64,000 bases of DNA from Pseudorasbora parva. Lineage: Eukaryota > Chordata > Actinopteri > Cypriniformes > Gobionidae. Below the pieces are notes generated by a model. The model was not told the origin of the DNA. It worked only from the letters and a program-made list of their open reading frames with translations, and did no database searches. Both the position numbers and the translations under genes were made by a program. Position 1 is the first letter of the stretch, and every line of letters starts with the position of its first letter. The stretch lies in assembly GCF_024679245.1 (NCBI RefSeq), contig NC_090182.1:26455274-26519273 (forward strand), read 5' to 3'. Positions 11,961-24,231 of this stretch are shown here, one piece after another.

Positions 11961-12322
11961 AAATTCACTGATGGTGTGACTGAAGGTGAAAAAAAACATA
12001 CTGTCTTGATCTGGACCCAAGTAAATGAAATGGCTGGATAGGTCTTGTGTATAAAGAGCTGTTTTGTACAGTTCTGTGTTTCAGTAGATTAAATGCTGAG
12101 TTCTTTAAGTTCCAGAATTATAGTATCACATAATTAAGCAGTTTCACAAAGACAAGACTGATGTTTACTGTTCAGACAGTTTTAAAATAATAAGATAATT
12201 CGATTTCTACTTTGATAATTAGAAGGGAAAAAAACAATTTATTTGAAATGGAAATATTGTGTAACATGTAATGTCTTTATAGTCACTTTTATTCAGTTTA
12301 ATATGCTGGGGTACTCAACTGA

Positions 12323-12346
12323 TTTCTTTCTTTCTTTCTTTCTTTT
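12323..12346. repeat. (TTTC)n microsatellite
   Basis: Short run of about five TTTC units ending in a T tract. Confidence 0.9.
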
Positions 12347-12589
12347 TTCCTTATCCCAAAATTTCTCCATCAGTTAAGGTAGTTTGCTTCCACATTTTAG
12401 TGCTTCGATTTAGTGTGGAACAATTCAAACACAGACTCTCCATTATCACAGTGACCCAGTGTTGTTGTATTAAGTATTTAATTTAGTAAGCAGATTATGT
12501 TGCACAATTCTCTGCCAGAATCGTAATGATTTTTGAAGGGTCTGATGTTTCTATAGTAAGTGTTTTGTGAAGGCTGTGTAAGGACAGTG

Positions 12590-12890
12590 TGATTCAGGAC
12601 AGTACACATTGTAGTCTACAGCTTCCTCAGCGCTGACAGAAATCTCAGCGTGCAGCCCTAGAGCAAGACTCCATCTGCATTAGAGAGCTGTCACTCTGCA
12701 TCTCCGCCTTGCGCTCTGAAATGTTTGGGAATGTCGCTGGCCTGTCTCTATAGCTGTTCCCTCCACATCGTAAATGACGGCCGTGCTGGTGAAAGCAGCA
12801 CGATTAGTGCTTTCTGATTGGCTGGCCGTTTCTCGCTTTAGCTTGATCTCCAGCTCCTCACAAGACCCCATCGCTTGTCATAACAGCAGC
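12590..12890. promoter_or_regulatory. Candidate conserved non-coding element 2
   Basis: Complex, relatively GC-balanced segment with a CGTAAATGACGGCC motif, GATTGGCTGGC (reverse CCAAT) and GATTAG core, lying between AT-rich flanks. Short open frames on both strands cross it but show no domain. It could be an enhancer; there is no proof from sequence alone. Confidence 0.25.
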
Positions 12891-13886
12891 CTTAAAACAT
12901 GCCTGAAAAGAAATAAAAAAATGCAAAATGCAAATCTTGGTTTTGTTTTGTTTTGGAGAACAGTCATTCTATTTCAGAGTGCCTCTTCTTGATTTGGCAA
13001 TTTGTCTGAACCGAGCGTTATGCTTTTTTTTCTTTCTTTTTTTTAGTTCTAGTGGGATGCATATTAATGCTGGAATTGGTATTCAAGCAAATCATAATTA
13101 TGTCACCTTCATACATATGAGAGCACAAAGTAGCCAGGTGAGTCATCTTAATTAAATGCTGTGACCTTAAATTCTTCAAATAACTTTGGTGATGTGAGTG
13201 GAGCAGTAATCTAGATAGTTCTGAAGGTGACTGAAGGGACTTTGGGGTCTGAGCTACCCTCTTTTAGTTCCTGTGGAAATCAGCTTTGCTTCAGATGGCA
13301 ATTTATAAATTATAGGTCACATCGCTCAGATCAGAAGGTCTGTTCTCTTTTTCCAGTCTCAGCCTCAATGTGTAGGCCCACTCGCTGACCCACTGATGCA
13401 TATATTGCTCTGATCTGGCAAGGTCTTATCTGACTGGCTGTCTTTGTGCAACTTCTGGAAGTAAAGGACACACATGATTTTATAATCTGCCTGGCAAGTC
13501 CTATTATTACATTCCATCTATTTTATTGGGATATGTATTTTAGGCTAAATATCTCCTAAACGACATATAATACAAACATGACATAATTTTTTTTGACCAG
13601 CCCTTTTTTTACTGTTAATTTGTCATTAGAATAATTTGGATGTTTTAATATGTCATGCCAGTACTGAGTTCACAAAAAAGTTTAATTTATAAGAGAAAAA
13701 ATAATTGATGAGAAGTAAATGGCAGAGAGAAAGAGAGGGAGTGTGACCCTAAATGGTCTATTGTGCTGGAGTTTTCATATTATGACTGATGACAGCAGTG
13801 GCCTAGTGATGGTTGTAATGGGATTTATGCAGCAATGCATTTATGGGGATTAAAACCCAATCAGTCTTTCTGTGTTGTGCATGTAG

Positions 13887-13970
13887 GCCAGTGCCGCACA
13901 TCCTCTAAACGGAAATATTCAACCTCTTCAAGTTCCTCCACTCCATTTAGTTATAATGAAGCCTTTAATG
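13887..13970 (+). CDS. Candidate cassette exon of fgf13 (phase 1-1, 84 bp)
   Basis: The acceptor is pyrimidine-rich (TCTTTCTGTGTTGTGCATGTAG, split as TCTTTCTGTGTTG and TGCATGTAG). The donor is G|GTGAGG at 13971. Joined to exon Y in phase 1, the 84 bp add exactly 28 codons without a stop, beginning GQCRTSSKRKYS, then a run of serines, and ending TPFSYNEAFN. The last base again leaves phase 1, so splicing to the EPQLKG core exon keeps the frame. The peptide is basic and serine-rich, a plausible phosphorylation or localisation segment in an FHF N-terminus, where isoforms normally differ. I do not recognise it from mammalian FGF13, so it may be fish-specific or a chance combination. Codon 3 positions look unremarkable and no repeat family covers it. 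Confidence 0.4.
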
Positions 13971-15253
13971 GTGAGGATATTCAGCAATTTTGTATTTAAT
14001 ATTTTCCTATCTGTATCTGGTGTGTTGTAGATTTCTTAGAGAACAGTATGTCGGGTATTATTTTCAGGTGAATCATAATCCCTGAAATAATCATGATCAC
14101 AATCATGTCTTACTGATCTAGTTATCTGTATTATATTGTTGGTTCTTTCATTACACTAATGGCTTGATTCAGGGACAGGGTTTTTTGTAGGTGTGGGATT
14201 ACGTGGCAATTCAGGATTTTGGATTACAGGTCTGAATGGAATTGTTTGAGATTTAGAAATGCTTTTTCATGCCATTTGTTGATCTAAAGATAAGCTGCTT
14301 CTTTTAGTGTTATTTTTGTACAATGCACCTTTTATGTTGCCCTTTGAGTTTTGATGAACAATTGGGCAGTTCAGAGGACAGTAACATCATGGAATTTTTG
14401 CAGCAAGACTTATCCACAAACCATTGTGGATTGCTGTGTCACAATTCAGAGGCCGCATTCGAAGGCTGTTTGTTTTCTGGGCAATGATGGATACAACAGA
14501 TGGATCCTTCACAGCCTACCCTACCCCAGAATTCTTTGCGGGCTGGTGACAACATTTGTTTTGAGAGAAATTGCTGGATCATACTCAAATATATAATATA
14601 CAGAGCTGTATCAACACAGAAAACTCCAAAGGCATGCCTTCAGTTGAAGAGAACCCAATTATATATTATGAAATTGTATATAAACGAATTTTATTTAAGT
14701 TTCATGATTGTTTTCCCCATTGATTTATCTACACTATTTTGATCAAGCAATAGTCCTATTCAAAAACATTTTCCAATTTTTTTTGTTATTGTTTGATTGA
14801 ATTAAAATAATGCTAATATATTTAATGAGAGAAACCAATGGCTACCATTTTTTCATCTGCAGAACAAAGTAAATATCCACCCACTGAATGTAGCCCCTGA
14901 AAAATGGTACATTCCCCCTCAGTTTGTAGCCCTGGTGACCACTCTGCCTGCCTCTTATGGTTTTCATGTACAGAAATGGACCTAGGTGAACATTTTTAGA
15001 CAAATTTGTTTTTGAACCTTGTTTTGTTTTCAGACATTTGTTTGTAACATTCAAAAAAGTCCAGTACAAATGTTACAGTTGTGACAAGAAAAATCATCCA
15101 TATAGGTTAGACGTCCTATTTAACATCACATGACCTTCGCAGGCTTCAAAGGTGTGGACTTTAAAGTCTGTCCTTGGAAGGATGCAGCCTCTGAATTGGG
15201 ATGCAGCTAATTAGTTTTCACATTGATTGTATGCACAAGCCATAGGTGTGCTG
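13971..15253. other. Intronic stretch
   Basis: No gene or bounded repeat. The overlapping open frames at 14351-14742 and the minus-strand frame at 14842-15069 have no recognisable motifs. Confidence 0.35.
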
Positions 15254-15989
15254 GCCTCCAGACAAACTTTTTGCCTTGGTTGCACTGGTGCACTAGCACA
15301 AAATGTAGGTGCGCCCAAAAATTTCCCTGGCTCGCGCCACCTTTAACACCTTTAACACCTTTAAATTACATAATATATGCAATTACACAGGAATTAAAAG
15401 GAGAACAATGCTTTGAACATTAGCCTACTATTTCCTGTACACAGGAAACACGCACGCGCGCCCTCGGATCAGTCGGACGTAGTGGTGTACAAGAGGTAAA
15501 AACAATATAAATACTGTTCGTTTTCTCACACAAACCGCTCTTTTCGTGTCTTAGGCCATCAGTGTGTACTTACGATGGGGGATTGTTTAATTTGGATTTC
15601 TCTGTGTATGCTCTTTGAGGTGGTGACCATAGACCTGCATTATGTGAGGCACAGACAAGAACGGTTTGACCTAAAATGATCAAAATGAAGCGAGTTTACC
15701 CGCCACAACTCAAAATCACCCGCATTTGGCTGGTGGAGGGTGCTAATTTCCACTTTCTTATTTGCGAATCAAACATTTCTCCACAAAACTTAGTTCACGC
15801 TCTAACGAAATGCCCTTTTGCGCGCTCAAAATATGATCTTGTGTGCGCAGAATTGTGGCAGAATAGTAAGCCCATAGCTGAGCGAATACAATGACGTTAG
15901 GTGAACCGGTCCGACCTAGGAAAAGTGTTAGGTGCACCCTTACAATTTTGGCACATGTGCGACCAAATGAGTGGCACTCTGGAGCCCTG
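15254..15989. mobile_element. hAT-type MITE with 8-bp target duplication
   Basis: Exact 8-bp direct repeat GTGTGCTG flanks it (15246-15253 and 15990-15997). Its ends are imperfect inverted repeats: GCCTCCAGAC at left, CTCTGGAGCCCTG at right, followed inward by GGTTGCAC and GTGCGACC-type sequence. 8-bp duplication with CAGGGCTCCAG-like ends fits hAT. No BED finger or transposase domain is seen; the 15676-15894 open frame is not recognisable. Confidence 0.6.
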
Positions 15990-15997
15990 GTGTGCTG

Positions 15998-17239
15998 AGT
16001 CCAGAGTGACCTAAGGTTCTAAGCTGCACTTAAAGACCAACTGTGCTGAAAATCTAGTTTTTAATGTTGTTTATGTCTGTGTGTTGTCTTAATAAGCTTT
16101 AAGACAAATCATCTGAAAATTCATCAGTCAACACCATTGATGAGTATTTTCTCCTTAAAACTGCAGTGAACCAAAGAGTCTCAAACTGTCTGTTTTCTAC
16201 CGTCACAAACGTAACAATCCCGTCAACGTGCAGGTCGGAGCTTTTCCACAGTGAGCATAAGAACATCTTCAAGAAAGGACAGGCAAAATCAGGTACCTAT
16301 AGCAATATAGCCGGTGAATTATGTATATGATGTATTATGATGTTATGATAAATTGTCTTTCTGACTATCATGTTCAAAAGCGTTTCTAGGGATGCTGATA
16401 TTTTGAAGACAGTCTGACTGTACTTGTGTAAATTGTATTGAGATGGTGAATAGAAACATGGCTTGTAACATTAGCGACACATTATTAGTTTTATAACTTC
16501 ACAACTTTTACTTGCACTGATATAGCAACATTTTAATTTTACTTTTAATTGTCCTCTTTCATAGACAGTGCTTTTCCTCTTAAATTTGTTTAAATTCTTC
16601 ATATTGTTCAATACCGTAATATTAAAAACAATATTAGTTTGTTCAACTACCATCATGGTACGGACCCCTGGTGTGCTGCTGGCAACTAACAACGAGCTCT
16701 TGGTTGTATCTCTCGTGGTCATTTTTTTTTGTAATTTGTCATCTTAAATTCTAGAAAGGAGAAATTCTGCTCAGATTTGTTGCATTTTTTGTGTGAATTT
16801 ACAAGATGTAAAAGCTTGTCTAAAAGTTGTTCAGTGTTTTTTTATTTTTCGGTGAACATTCCCTTAAAGGTCCCGTTCTTCGCGATTCTATATCGAAAAT
16901 ATATATATTTTAAATAAATTATTATTCTCTGACAGGTTTTATAACCTGTGACAGAAAACAAAAGAGATTTGAGTTTTGATTTGGACTCATTTCAAAAGGC
17001 TCAGTCTTGGACTCTGTGTGAACATGTCTGAGACAAACCAGCATAAATGCAGTTGTTTGTCTCAACAAGTAAAAACCTTGTGGCTGTAATGGAGAATGTG
17101 GTCATTTTTTTTTAGCTGAAAACATAAATGAGTTCTTAGACATCAGACAGGCTTTAGCTGCTTCTAACAAGGTCACGCAGTACATTCATAATACATCTTA
17201 GATATGGTATATGTAATAAAACTTTCATTCGACTCTTGC
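15998..17239. other. Intronic, partly repeat-derived
   Basis: The segment 16030-16310 has the look of a dispersed fish repeat. It contains an open frame without ATG (about 16110-16330) that ends at a donor-like CAG|GTACC; I do not call it an exon. A 20-bp left terminus of the AGGTCCCGTT MITE family sits at 16868-16885. Confidence 0.3.
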
Positions 17240-17650
17240 AGTTTAGTTTTATTTTTGCTCCCCAGAGCAAGAATAATCCTTGCAGCTACAGAAACACTAC
17301 CAAGTGCATAATTACTGTGACGCTGTTTCCTATGTGATGTCCAGTGATCCGTGTCACCTGCACCGACAAATATTTTACCTCAGTCACGCATGAAATTTCA
17401 AGTATAGTGGCTGTGGTTCAGTCCTAAAACCATCACGGCACATTGTTGATTTATGTACATGTGTCAGTGACACCCTGAGCTGGCTGCTCGGCCTCTGTGA
17501 ATATTGTGTTCTGTTTAATTACACTTCCCCCAGGCCTGAACGTGGCCGCTTAATGGGATTTAATTTTCAGCTGTAAAGCCTACGAAAGACAAGTTGTTTG
17601 TGAATTAGCGGTCAGGTTTCTCACTCAGTGATTGACAAGTTCATCGTTAT
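17240..17650. promoter_or_regulatory. Candidate conserved non-coding element 3
   Basis: Complex sequence with GTGCATAATTACTGTGACGC, CGACAAATATTTTACC, TTTAATTACAC and GAATTAGCGGTCAGG motifs. It has no repeat family membership and lies between simple AT-rich flanks. Enhancer-like by composition only. Confidence 0.3.
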
Positions 17651-17653
17651 CAA

Positions 17654-17719
17654 ATTAAGGCAATGACTCTCGTCTTTGCATTTCATATTAAGGCAATGAC
17701 TCTCATCTTTGCATTTCAT
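17654..17719 (+). repeat. Two tandem copies of a 33-bp unit
   Basis: ATTAAGGCAATGACTCTC and the following bases to TTTCAT are repeated directly with a single G/A difference, indicating a recent local duplication. Confidence 0.85.
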
Positions 17720-18272
17720 AAGCAACAAGTACTTGGTAGTGGTTTAAGATGCCTTGTTTTGGTTCTCACTGGTTAATGTCAAAAATGTAATTAAATATGC
17801 ACTTATTGTTTCAGAGTAAAACGTGGCACTGTTCTTTCATATACGGGCAATTAATGATATGGTGTTTGCACCTTCTAAGAGTTGCTTGGTTCACAGTAAA
17901 TGCTGCTTTAAACAAACTTTTGCACGAGTTTGGGTCGTTTATCACATGCCTTTGGAAATGCAACGTGACAGCCATCTTCACAAACTTGATGTTTTAAACA
18001 AAATAGAATTGTGTCTTTATGTGGGTGCATGTAGGGGCTTGAAAATATTTTTCAATACAAAAGGGGGGTCCAACAGGAAAAGGTTGGAAACCACTGGTAG
18101 GCCTATAGAGAAAGGAAAATATCTGTAAGAGCATTTGTAATTCTGGTTACCCCAAATTAAAGTTATTAAAAGACAACAAGTCAAGTCATTCTTGTATCAT
18201 TAATGAAAATTCTCATTGGCCATTTGGTTCCAGCTGATTTTGTTTGTAGCGCAGGGCTAAAGAGCTAACCAA

Positions 18273-18304
<32 letters not shown>

Positions 18305-18320
18305 GTGTGCGCATGTGTGT
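18273..18320 (+). repeat. (GT)n microsatellite
   Basis: About 13 uninterrupted GT units followed by an interrupted GT/GC tail. Confidence 0.95.
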
Positions 18321-18943
18321 CACATGTTAATGGTCTGTTTCCAGGTATAGGCTGTTGAGGATTAGTCATTGTTCTGATCATGAACAAATTAAAGCTGGCC
18401 AAATTACAACAGGGAGGTAATAAAGCCTAACAGGGCTTGTGACGACACAGACTGCCCCTTGAAAAGAGCATTAGGGGTCAGTGGAGGAAAAATAATTGAT
18501 AGCAGTTATCTGTGATGGATGTAGGGTGTACCGCTTTGTGCCTGAAATGGCTTGGGTTAGGGCCATGACAGTCTCTCAGACACAAAATGGGGCACGTTTA
18601 CCAATGTTTATAAATGCAGTATGGATGGTTTCTGATTACATATAGACATCTATTCTTTACATGTAGAGTGTGTTGAATCTCTCAGTGTCTCTCTTTACAA
18701 TTTGTTCAGTAGGAATGATTAGAGAGGCCTGCGTGCCTTCATAAAGTCTCAATTAGTCCACAGTTTGACACCATTCTGGCCAGAGCAAACATTACCTTAA
18801 TTTGTACTCTTAGGGTCTGGCACCACTTCCAGCAAGACTGCTGTGGAGGTAAATACTCTGCACTTTCTGGCTGGATTTCTATTTTCAAGACTTAAAGTAG
18901 CATTAGTAGCTATATAGCTTTAGCTTCAAGCAGCTAAAGTGTA
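18321..18943. other. Intronic stretch with short exon-like segment rejected
   Basis: Non-coding. The segment 18814-18848 is bounded by CTCTTAG and GAG|GTAAAT, but its length breaks the FHF phase. Nothing else is recognised. Confidence 0.3.
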
Positions 18944-19448
18944 GGCACACTTTACTGTCCATGTCCAGAAAGCTAATAAAAACATCATCAAAGTAGTCTA
19001 TATGTGACATCAGTTAGTTAATTAGGATCTTTTGAAGCGTCAAAAATACATTTTGGTACAAAAATAACAAAAACTACGACTTTATTCAGCATTGTCTTCT
19101 CTTCCTTGTTTGTGTTCAATTCTCAAATAAAGATTCAAACGGTTATGAATCAGTAAATCAATCAATGATTCGGATCGCCAGTGTCACGGGATTTCAGCAG
19201 TTTGGCACGCGATCGAAATCATGAATCAATACGCTGATTCATGACCGTTTGAATCTTTATTTGAGGATTGAACACAAACAAGGAAGAGAAGAGAAGACAA
19301 TGCTGAATCAAGTCGTAGTTTTTGTTATTTTTGGACCAAAATGTATTTTCGATGCTTCAAGAGATTCTAATTAACTAACTGATGTCACATATGGACGACT
19401 TTGATGATGTTTTTATTCCCTTTCTGGAGATGGACAGTATAGTGTGCC
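18944..19448. mobile_element. Large foldback element, ~210-bp arms
   Basis: Arms 18944-19153 and 19234-19448 are near-perfect inverted repeats around an 80-bp loop. Both contain GTGACATCAGTTAGTTAATT and AATTAACTAACTGATGTCAC respectively, and GATTCAAACGG with its complement. The same loop sequence (ATTCGGATCGCCA) recurs in the element at 52728-53479. On the right, sequence to 19577 ends TTGGGTGAACTAACCCTTTAAA, the family right terminus; the left terminus is missing. Confidence 0.8.
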
Positions 19449-19577
19449 TAAACTTAGATACGCTCTCTGACTAAATATAAAATATCTTAAAGATGAACAG
19501 CTCTTACTGGTGGGGAACGACATTAAGGTAAGTCATTAATGACATCGATTTCATTTTTGGGTGAACTAACCCTTTAA

Positions 19578-20402
19578 ATGTTGTGGACTGGTAAACACTT
19601 CAGAAGTTGAATGTAATTTTGTCATTGAGATCTCTATTTTTGTTTTATAAAATGCAGAAGATGGTCTGTAAACGACTTTGAGTGTGCTGTCTAAATTTCA
19701 GATTAGCTGGTCATCTGTCACAGGACTAATGCATGTGCTCTTTGCATCTCTGATTTGAATGCTATTGAACACATTGATCACTGGGGTTACGCGATCAACA
19801 TGGTTGTTGCATTCGATTGCTGAAACACATAGTTCTTCCTGTAGAGAGGTGGAGTCCGCAGCAGACACATGGCTTGCAATTAGATGTATTTTATTTAAGT
19901 CCAGGGATACTTCTTTAGGCTGATTGCTGTGGCAGCACTTTTTTTAAACTTCTCATTTGACTTTCCAGTAGTTTATTTCAGGTTAACCCAAGTGCAATCA
20001 CTCTATTTTATTTCCTTTTGGAGTGATTTAAATTCCACAAGATTTAAAGAGAATGCAATGAATCTCCATCTACCTTGTTATTGTGCTATAATGACATTTA
20101 GATGAGTGATGAGCTCTCAAGTGCTTGGGGGTTGCTGTTTACATCGTTTCTCAAATGTCTGAAAAATGTTGTAGATACTCAGGCTTTTGCATGTACGTAT
20201 ACCAAAATTATTTTGTGTACACTGACATCCACTTCTGTGTCTTCAAGCTCAGTCTTATCTATGACAGACTCATGAAGAAGAATGGAAATAAAAGTGAGGA
20301 TGACAGCTTCTAAAAATAACGTCGCTCTTGTTCTCTGAAGCACACGATTTCACAGTGACAATTATGAGGTGTGTGTGTATATGCTTCAGTGTTAGAAGGA
20401 AC
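19578..20402. other. Non-coding stretch
   Basis: Nothing supported beyond ordinary AT-rich intronic sequence. Confidence 0.35.
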
Positions 20403-20413
20403 TCACGCACGAA

Positions 20414-20449
<36 letters not shown>

Positions 20450-20452
20450 CAT
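20403..20452 (+). repeat. (CACG)n microsatellite
   Basis: About eleven ACGC units with one CGAA interruption near the start. CpG-rich tetranucleotide tract. Confidence 0.95.
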
Positions 20453-20459
20453 GCATCTA

Positions 20460-20618
20460 GTTCAATATCTTTGTGGGGACTCTCCAAAGACTGCTATTAC
20501 TAAACCTACCCATCATAGGAAACAATCAGCATCTTTACTTGCATATAGTTTATTTTTTTACTTTTTTTTTCTTTTTTTTTTACTTACATTTGGTCCCCCG
20601 ACAATGTAATATAAACAA

Positions 20619-20620
<2 letters not shown>
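20460..20620 (-). repeat. GTGGGGAC/GGTAGGTTTA repeat family, reverse copy
   Basis: Contains TTTGTGGGGACT and TAAACCTACCCATC, and ends GGTCCCCCGACAATG beside the CA tract. The same set of blocks occurs in the opposite orientation at 39700-39965, also beside a GT tract. Confidence 0.6.

Positions 20621-20687
<67 letters not shown>
20621..20687 (+). repeat. (CA)n microsatellite
   Basis: 67 bp of uninterrupted AC/CA. Confidence 0.98.
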
Positions 20688-20688
<1 letters not shown>

Positions 20689-22400
20689 TTTACTTTAATC
20701 GAAAACAGAAACAGATGTTTTGAAAAATGTTATGGATGTTCTTTCCATACAATGAAACAGTGAATGGAAATGGGGTCTTTCCATATTTTCACTATATTCC
20801 AAGTCTTCTGATGCCGTACATTAGCTTTATTTTAAAATGTATGTTGTTGGTTATTTATTTTTTCTCAGCCCAGCATCACATATTGCTTCTAATCTTTTGG
20901 TTTCTCACTGAATATAAATGCATACTCAATTTTGGCCATGACTTTAAAGTAGCTTAAAAAAATACTTTTTTTATTAGATGTCAGTTTTAGCAGTATATGT
21001 TTTAATGAATCAAAATATCTTTATGGGATGAGGGCTGTCGCTGTGCTGATCTGTAGCAGTCTCACTACTATACCTCAAGATTTGAATGAATCGGTCAGAA
21101 ACACTAACATTTTTTAAAACATTTCTGTAAAAATGACAGTTAAAACGTCCTTACCATATATGGTGAAGCATTGGTTTAAAACTTATATTTATATAGCTGC
21201 ATCAGAAAGCTGAAAAATGCTATTTCCCAGACAGCATAGGAAGACAACTACGAATCCAATGATCATTTCACATCCTGTCCACTGAGAAACCTTGATCTGA
21301 TTGATTTTTGAAGGCAGCATAGACGTAACCTTCCCTGCCTATGATATCTGGCAATCATGTGCACTCGATTCAGTGACATTGAGCTAAAAATAAAAATATG
21401 AAAACTGCTTGGTGCCCATGTTGTGACCAACTTTTTGTCTATGTAATAACATATTATTCACATTTAGTGTAGTAATGCAACGTGTGGTTTTTGAAGTAAA
21501 AACTAGGAATTTACATAATTTAGGTTAAAAAAACAACAGCAATATAAGGCCCTGTGTGGACTTTTTTAATTTATGATAATGTAGTGACAAAAGGATGGTG
21601 GAGAATTAGAATTTTCAAAGTGAAAAGTAAAAGTAGAATGCTGCAGATCCTAAGCATCATTGAAAAATATTTAGTAAAATGTGCGGTCATTAGCCGCTGC
21701 TCCCTGTAAGCGCAACAGTCGGAAGTGAAAGCGAAAGCAAAAATGCAAGCAAGCATGCATTCAAAAGTGAATTATTTTGTATTGATAGAGGCACTTGTTG
21801 TCAAATTTAACATTTCCTTACTGTGACATCCAGTGGTTATCAGTACATTTTAAGGTAAAAGCAGATTTTGGTAGGTCAAGTAGATTGGTATATTTATTTA
21901 CATTATAAAATTTGATGAAATGTTTGTTTATAAGCTGTCCAATATACAGGCAACAATACACCACTCCATAATCCTGAAACATTGACAATGTATTTTTTTC
22001 TTTGAATTTCTGGCAACCACAGCTGGCTTTTTTTGACCATAAATTTAACAGTAGATTACACAACATTTTTTGTTGTTGTTGTAAAATTGACTTGTATAAT
22101 TGCATTTTTGGCAGAAACGATGCTCTCTAAACAGTCCCTCTTTGGAGAGCTGTGACTGTCAGTAAATGCCCAGTGACAGAGACTGAAGCAACTGATTTCA
22201 TTAAGTCAGGCCCATTAGCTTGTAATGAAGTGCAGCATTTGAAAGGCTGACAGGCTTGTGCTATAAGCCAAGCACACAGTTCAAGAATGACTCTTGTTGT
22301 CCTTTGATGTTTTGAGTCAGTGAAGAAGTCTGTGAAAGAAGTCCCAGAACATAGCTAACATGCACCCATTGCAGATGCTCTTTAATGTCCAACTTGTTAA
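20688..22400. other. Non-coding stretch
   Basis: AT-rich intronic DNA. The minus-strand open frames at 21571-21756 and 21818-22105 have no recognisable features. Confidence 0.35.
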
Positions 22401-22640
22401 ACACAATTAGCAGGGCCCTGGGTACAAACCATCTTGCTGGGCCCCCGTACCAAATACCATAGTGATACCAATGGGTGGGGTATTGCATTTTTATTATTAA
22501 AATAACTTAAAAATGTATACAAAATAAGCCATTTGTACATACATTCTATACAAATGTTAGTGCATGTATATGTATGTAGAAAACTGACTTATATGGGGCC
22601 CCCTGGCTCGGGCCCGCTCTGTACACCCCCCAATCCATTG
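22401..22640. repeat. Probable MITE fragment with GGGCCC-rich ends
   Basis: GCAGGGCCCTGGGTAC at the left and TGGGGCCCCCTGGCTCGGGCCC at the right (split here for clarity as TGGGGCCCCC and TGGCTCGGGCCC) suggest hAT-like GGGCCC termini. No clean duplication is found. Confidence 0.35.
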
Positions 22641-22887
22641 AGAGTCTGAAAGTCTAGTTCAGATGTTCCTGACAAAGTGAAAGCACTTCAGTGCATTAGC
22701 ATGTCTCTGACTGCTGTAGTAGTGTGAGAGGATGTGTGTCTGCAGTTTTGCCAGCAAACTGAGCATGTCTTTGTTTATGTATTTCATATCATCCATTACC
22801 TCCATCCTCCTGGACTATCAGCTGAATGTCGCAGATGTCTAAAAGCAATGTTTGGCAGCATTCTAGCATTCTGTCCTTCTCTCTTAA

Positions 22888-23091
22888 AGTGATTGATCAC
22901 CCAAATATAAAAATGTCATCATTTACTCAACCTTGTAACTTTTAAACTATTTTTGTAAATAAAATGAAAGTCAAATGGTTCCAGCATTTCAAAACATCTT
23001 ATTTTGTGTCTACAGGCGAAAGTACGGGTTTGGAACGACATGAGGACAAGAAAATAATGGCAGAACTTTAATTTTAAGGTTGACTGTCCCT
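22888..23091. mobile_element. Short TTAA-flanked MITE (AGGGATAGTTCACCC family)
   Basis: Flanked by TTAA at 22884-22887 and 23092-23095. Inner ends are AGTGATTGATCACCC and GGTTGACTGTCCCT, diverged versions of the family termini. About 204 bp. Confidence 0.65.
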
Positions 23092-23095
23092 TTAA

Positions 23096-24231
23096 GGCTT
23101 GTCCACGGTCCCAGCAAAGGGATCAAGGTTTGGCGGATTAGTATGGTCTTGTATTAGCACCTGCTTGATACAAACTATGGCAGTATAGTATTCCCCCATT
23201 AGCCATGCAAAAGTATCTGTATCAGATTGTATTTTGGTAACATGTAAAATGTCTACTGTAAAATTGCCTATATTTAATCGTTACAGAGGCACTTAAAAGT
23301 ATTGAATGGATTTGTATTGTTTCCTGGCTGCTTTTACCGTCACAGCCCAGGGTTTGGGACTGTACATGTTCTTGTGCTGTCATCGTAGCCAACAATTACA
23401 TAATTTTCTTGCAGCTCCAAAATGGTTTGTCACATGGCATTCATGTCTCAGGTGACTAGTTCAAAACAATAGTGTTAACACACTGATCCAAACGAAACAC
23501 AACAGCTGTTTAGTGAGAACAAATAGTCTGAAATAGTCTTTAGAAGAGTGTGTAAAGATGTATTAGTGATAGTCATTGGGTTCACTTATGTGTATACTCT
23601 GAGTAAAAAGCAATGAAGCCTCACAAAGCAATGTGTTAACCAGGCTTCCACATAATTGAGCCTTTGCTGTGCTCTGCATCTCTGTCCCTCTCCATTCTCA
23701 TTCCTGTCTCCTCATCCTAGAGGGTGTGGGATGATTCCTGGTGAGTCCACAGGCTAGATACCTGTTTTGCACTTCTCGGCTTTAGATCGGTCTGACGCCG
23801 ACGCCTACATGTTGTCAAGGTGGAGGCATTGATGCATATTTGTGCATAATATGATGTGTAACAAAACAGTGCAGCTTTAATCCAAAACCAGAATGTCCAA
23901 TCCCCTTTCATGCCTCCTTGTTTCATCTCCGTCAGCACCTCTTTTATTAATAATGCAGCCTTGCACTTTCTGTTGTCTGCCATGTTATGTTCTTGTTAAA
24001 AGATCCAGCACATTCTATATAAAGACAATAATTTGGCACCGAATGCTGTAAAAAGTGTTGTTTATGCCAGTGCTCTGTATTTAGAGGGACAGTGTTGGTG
24101 GATTTCTCTTTGGAGTTTAATGACCGGAGATCCCCTCAGAGAAAAGACAGCTTCTGTGAGGAGCCACACCACAGGACACCGCTTGACACAACTGGAGCTC
24201 TGCACACACACACAACACACACATACCTACA
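23096..24231. other. Non-coding stretch
   Basis: No gene or bounded repeat that I can support. Confidence 0.35.

Noticed and set aside
16230..16307. Exon-like segment ending CAG|GTACC
   Set aside because: In the FHF phase it gives a non-FHF peptide and ends in the wrong phase. The region looks repeat-derived.
17797..18128. Overlapping 66- and 101-codon open frames
   Set aside because: No recognisable domain; contains a repeat-like GGTTGGAAACCACTGG tail.
18814..18848. 35-bp microexon-like segment with AG and GTAAAT
   Set aside because: Length shifts phase so it cannot join exon Y to the FHF core exon; weak acceptor tract.
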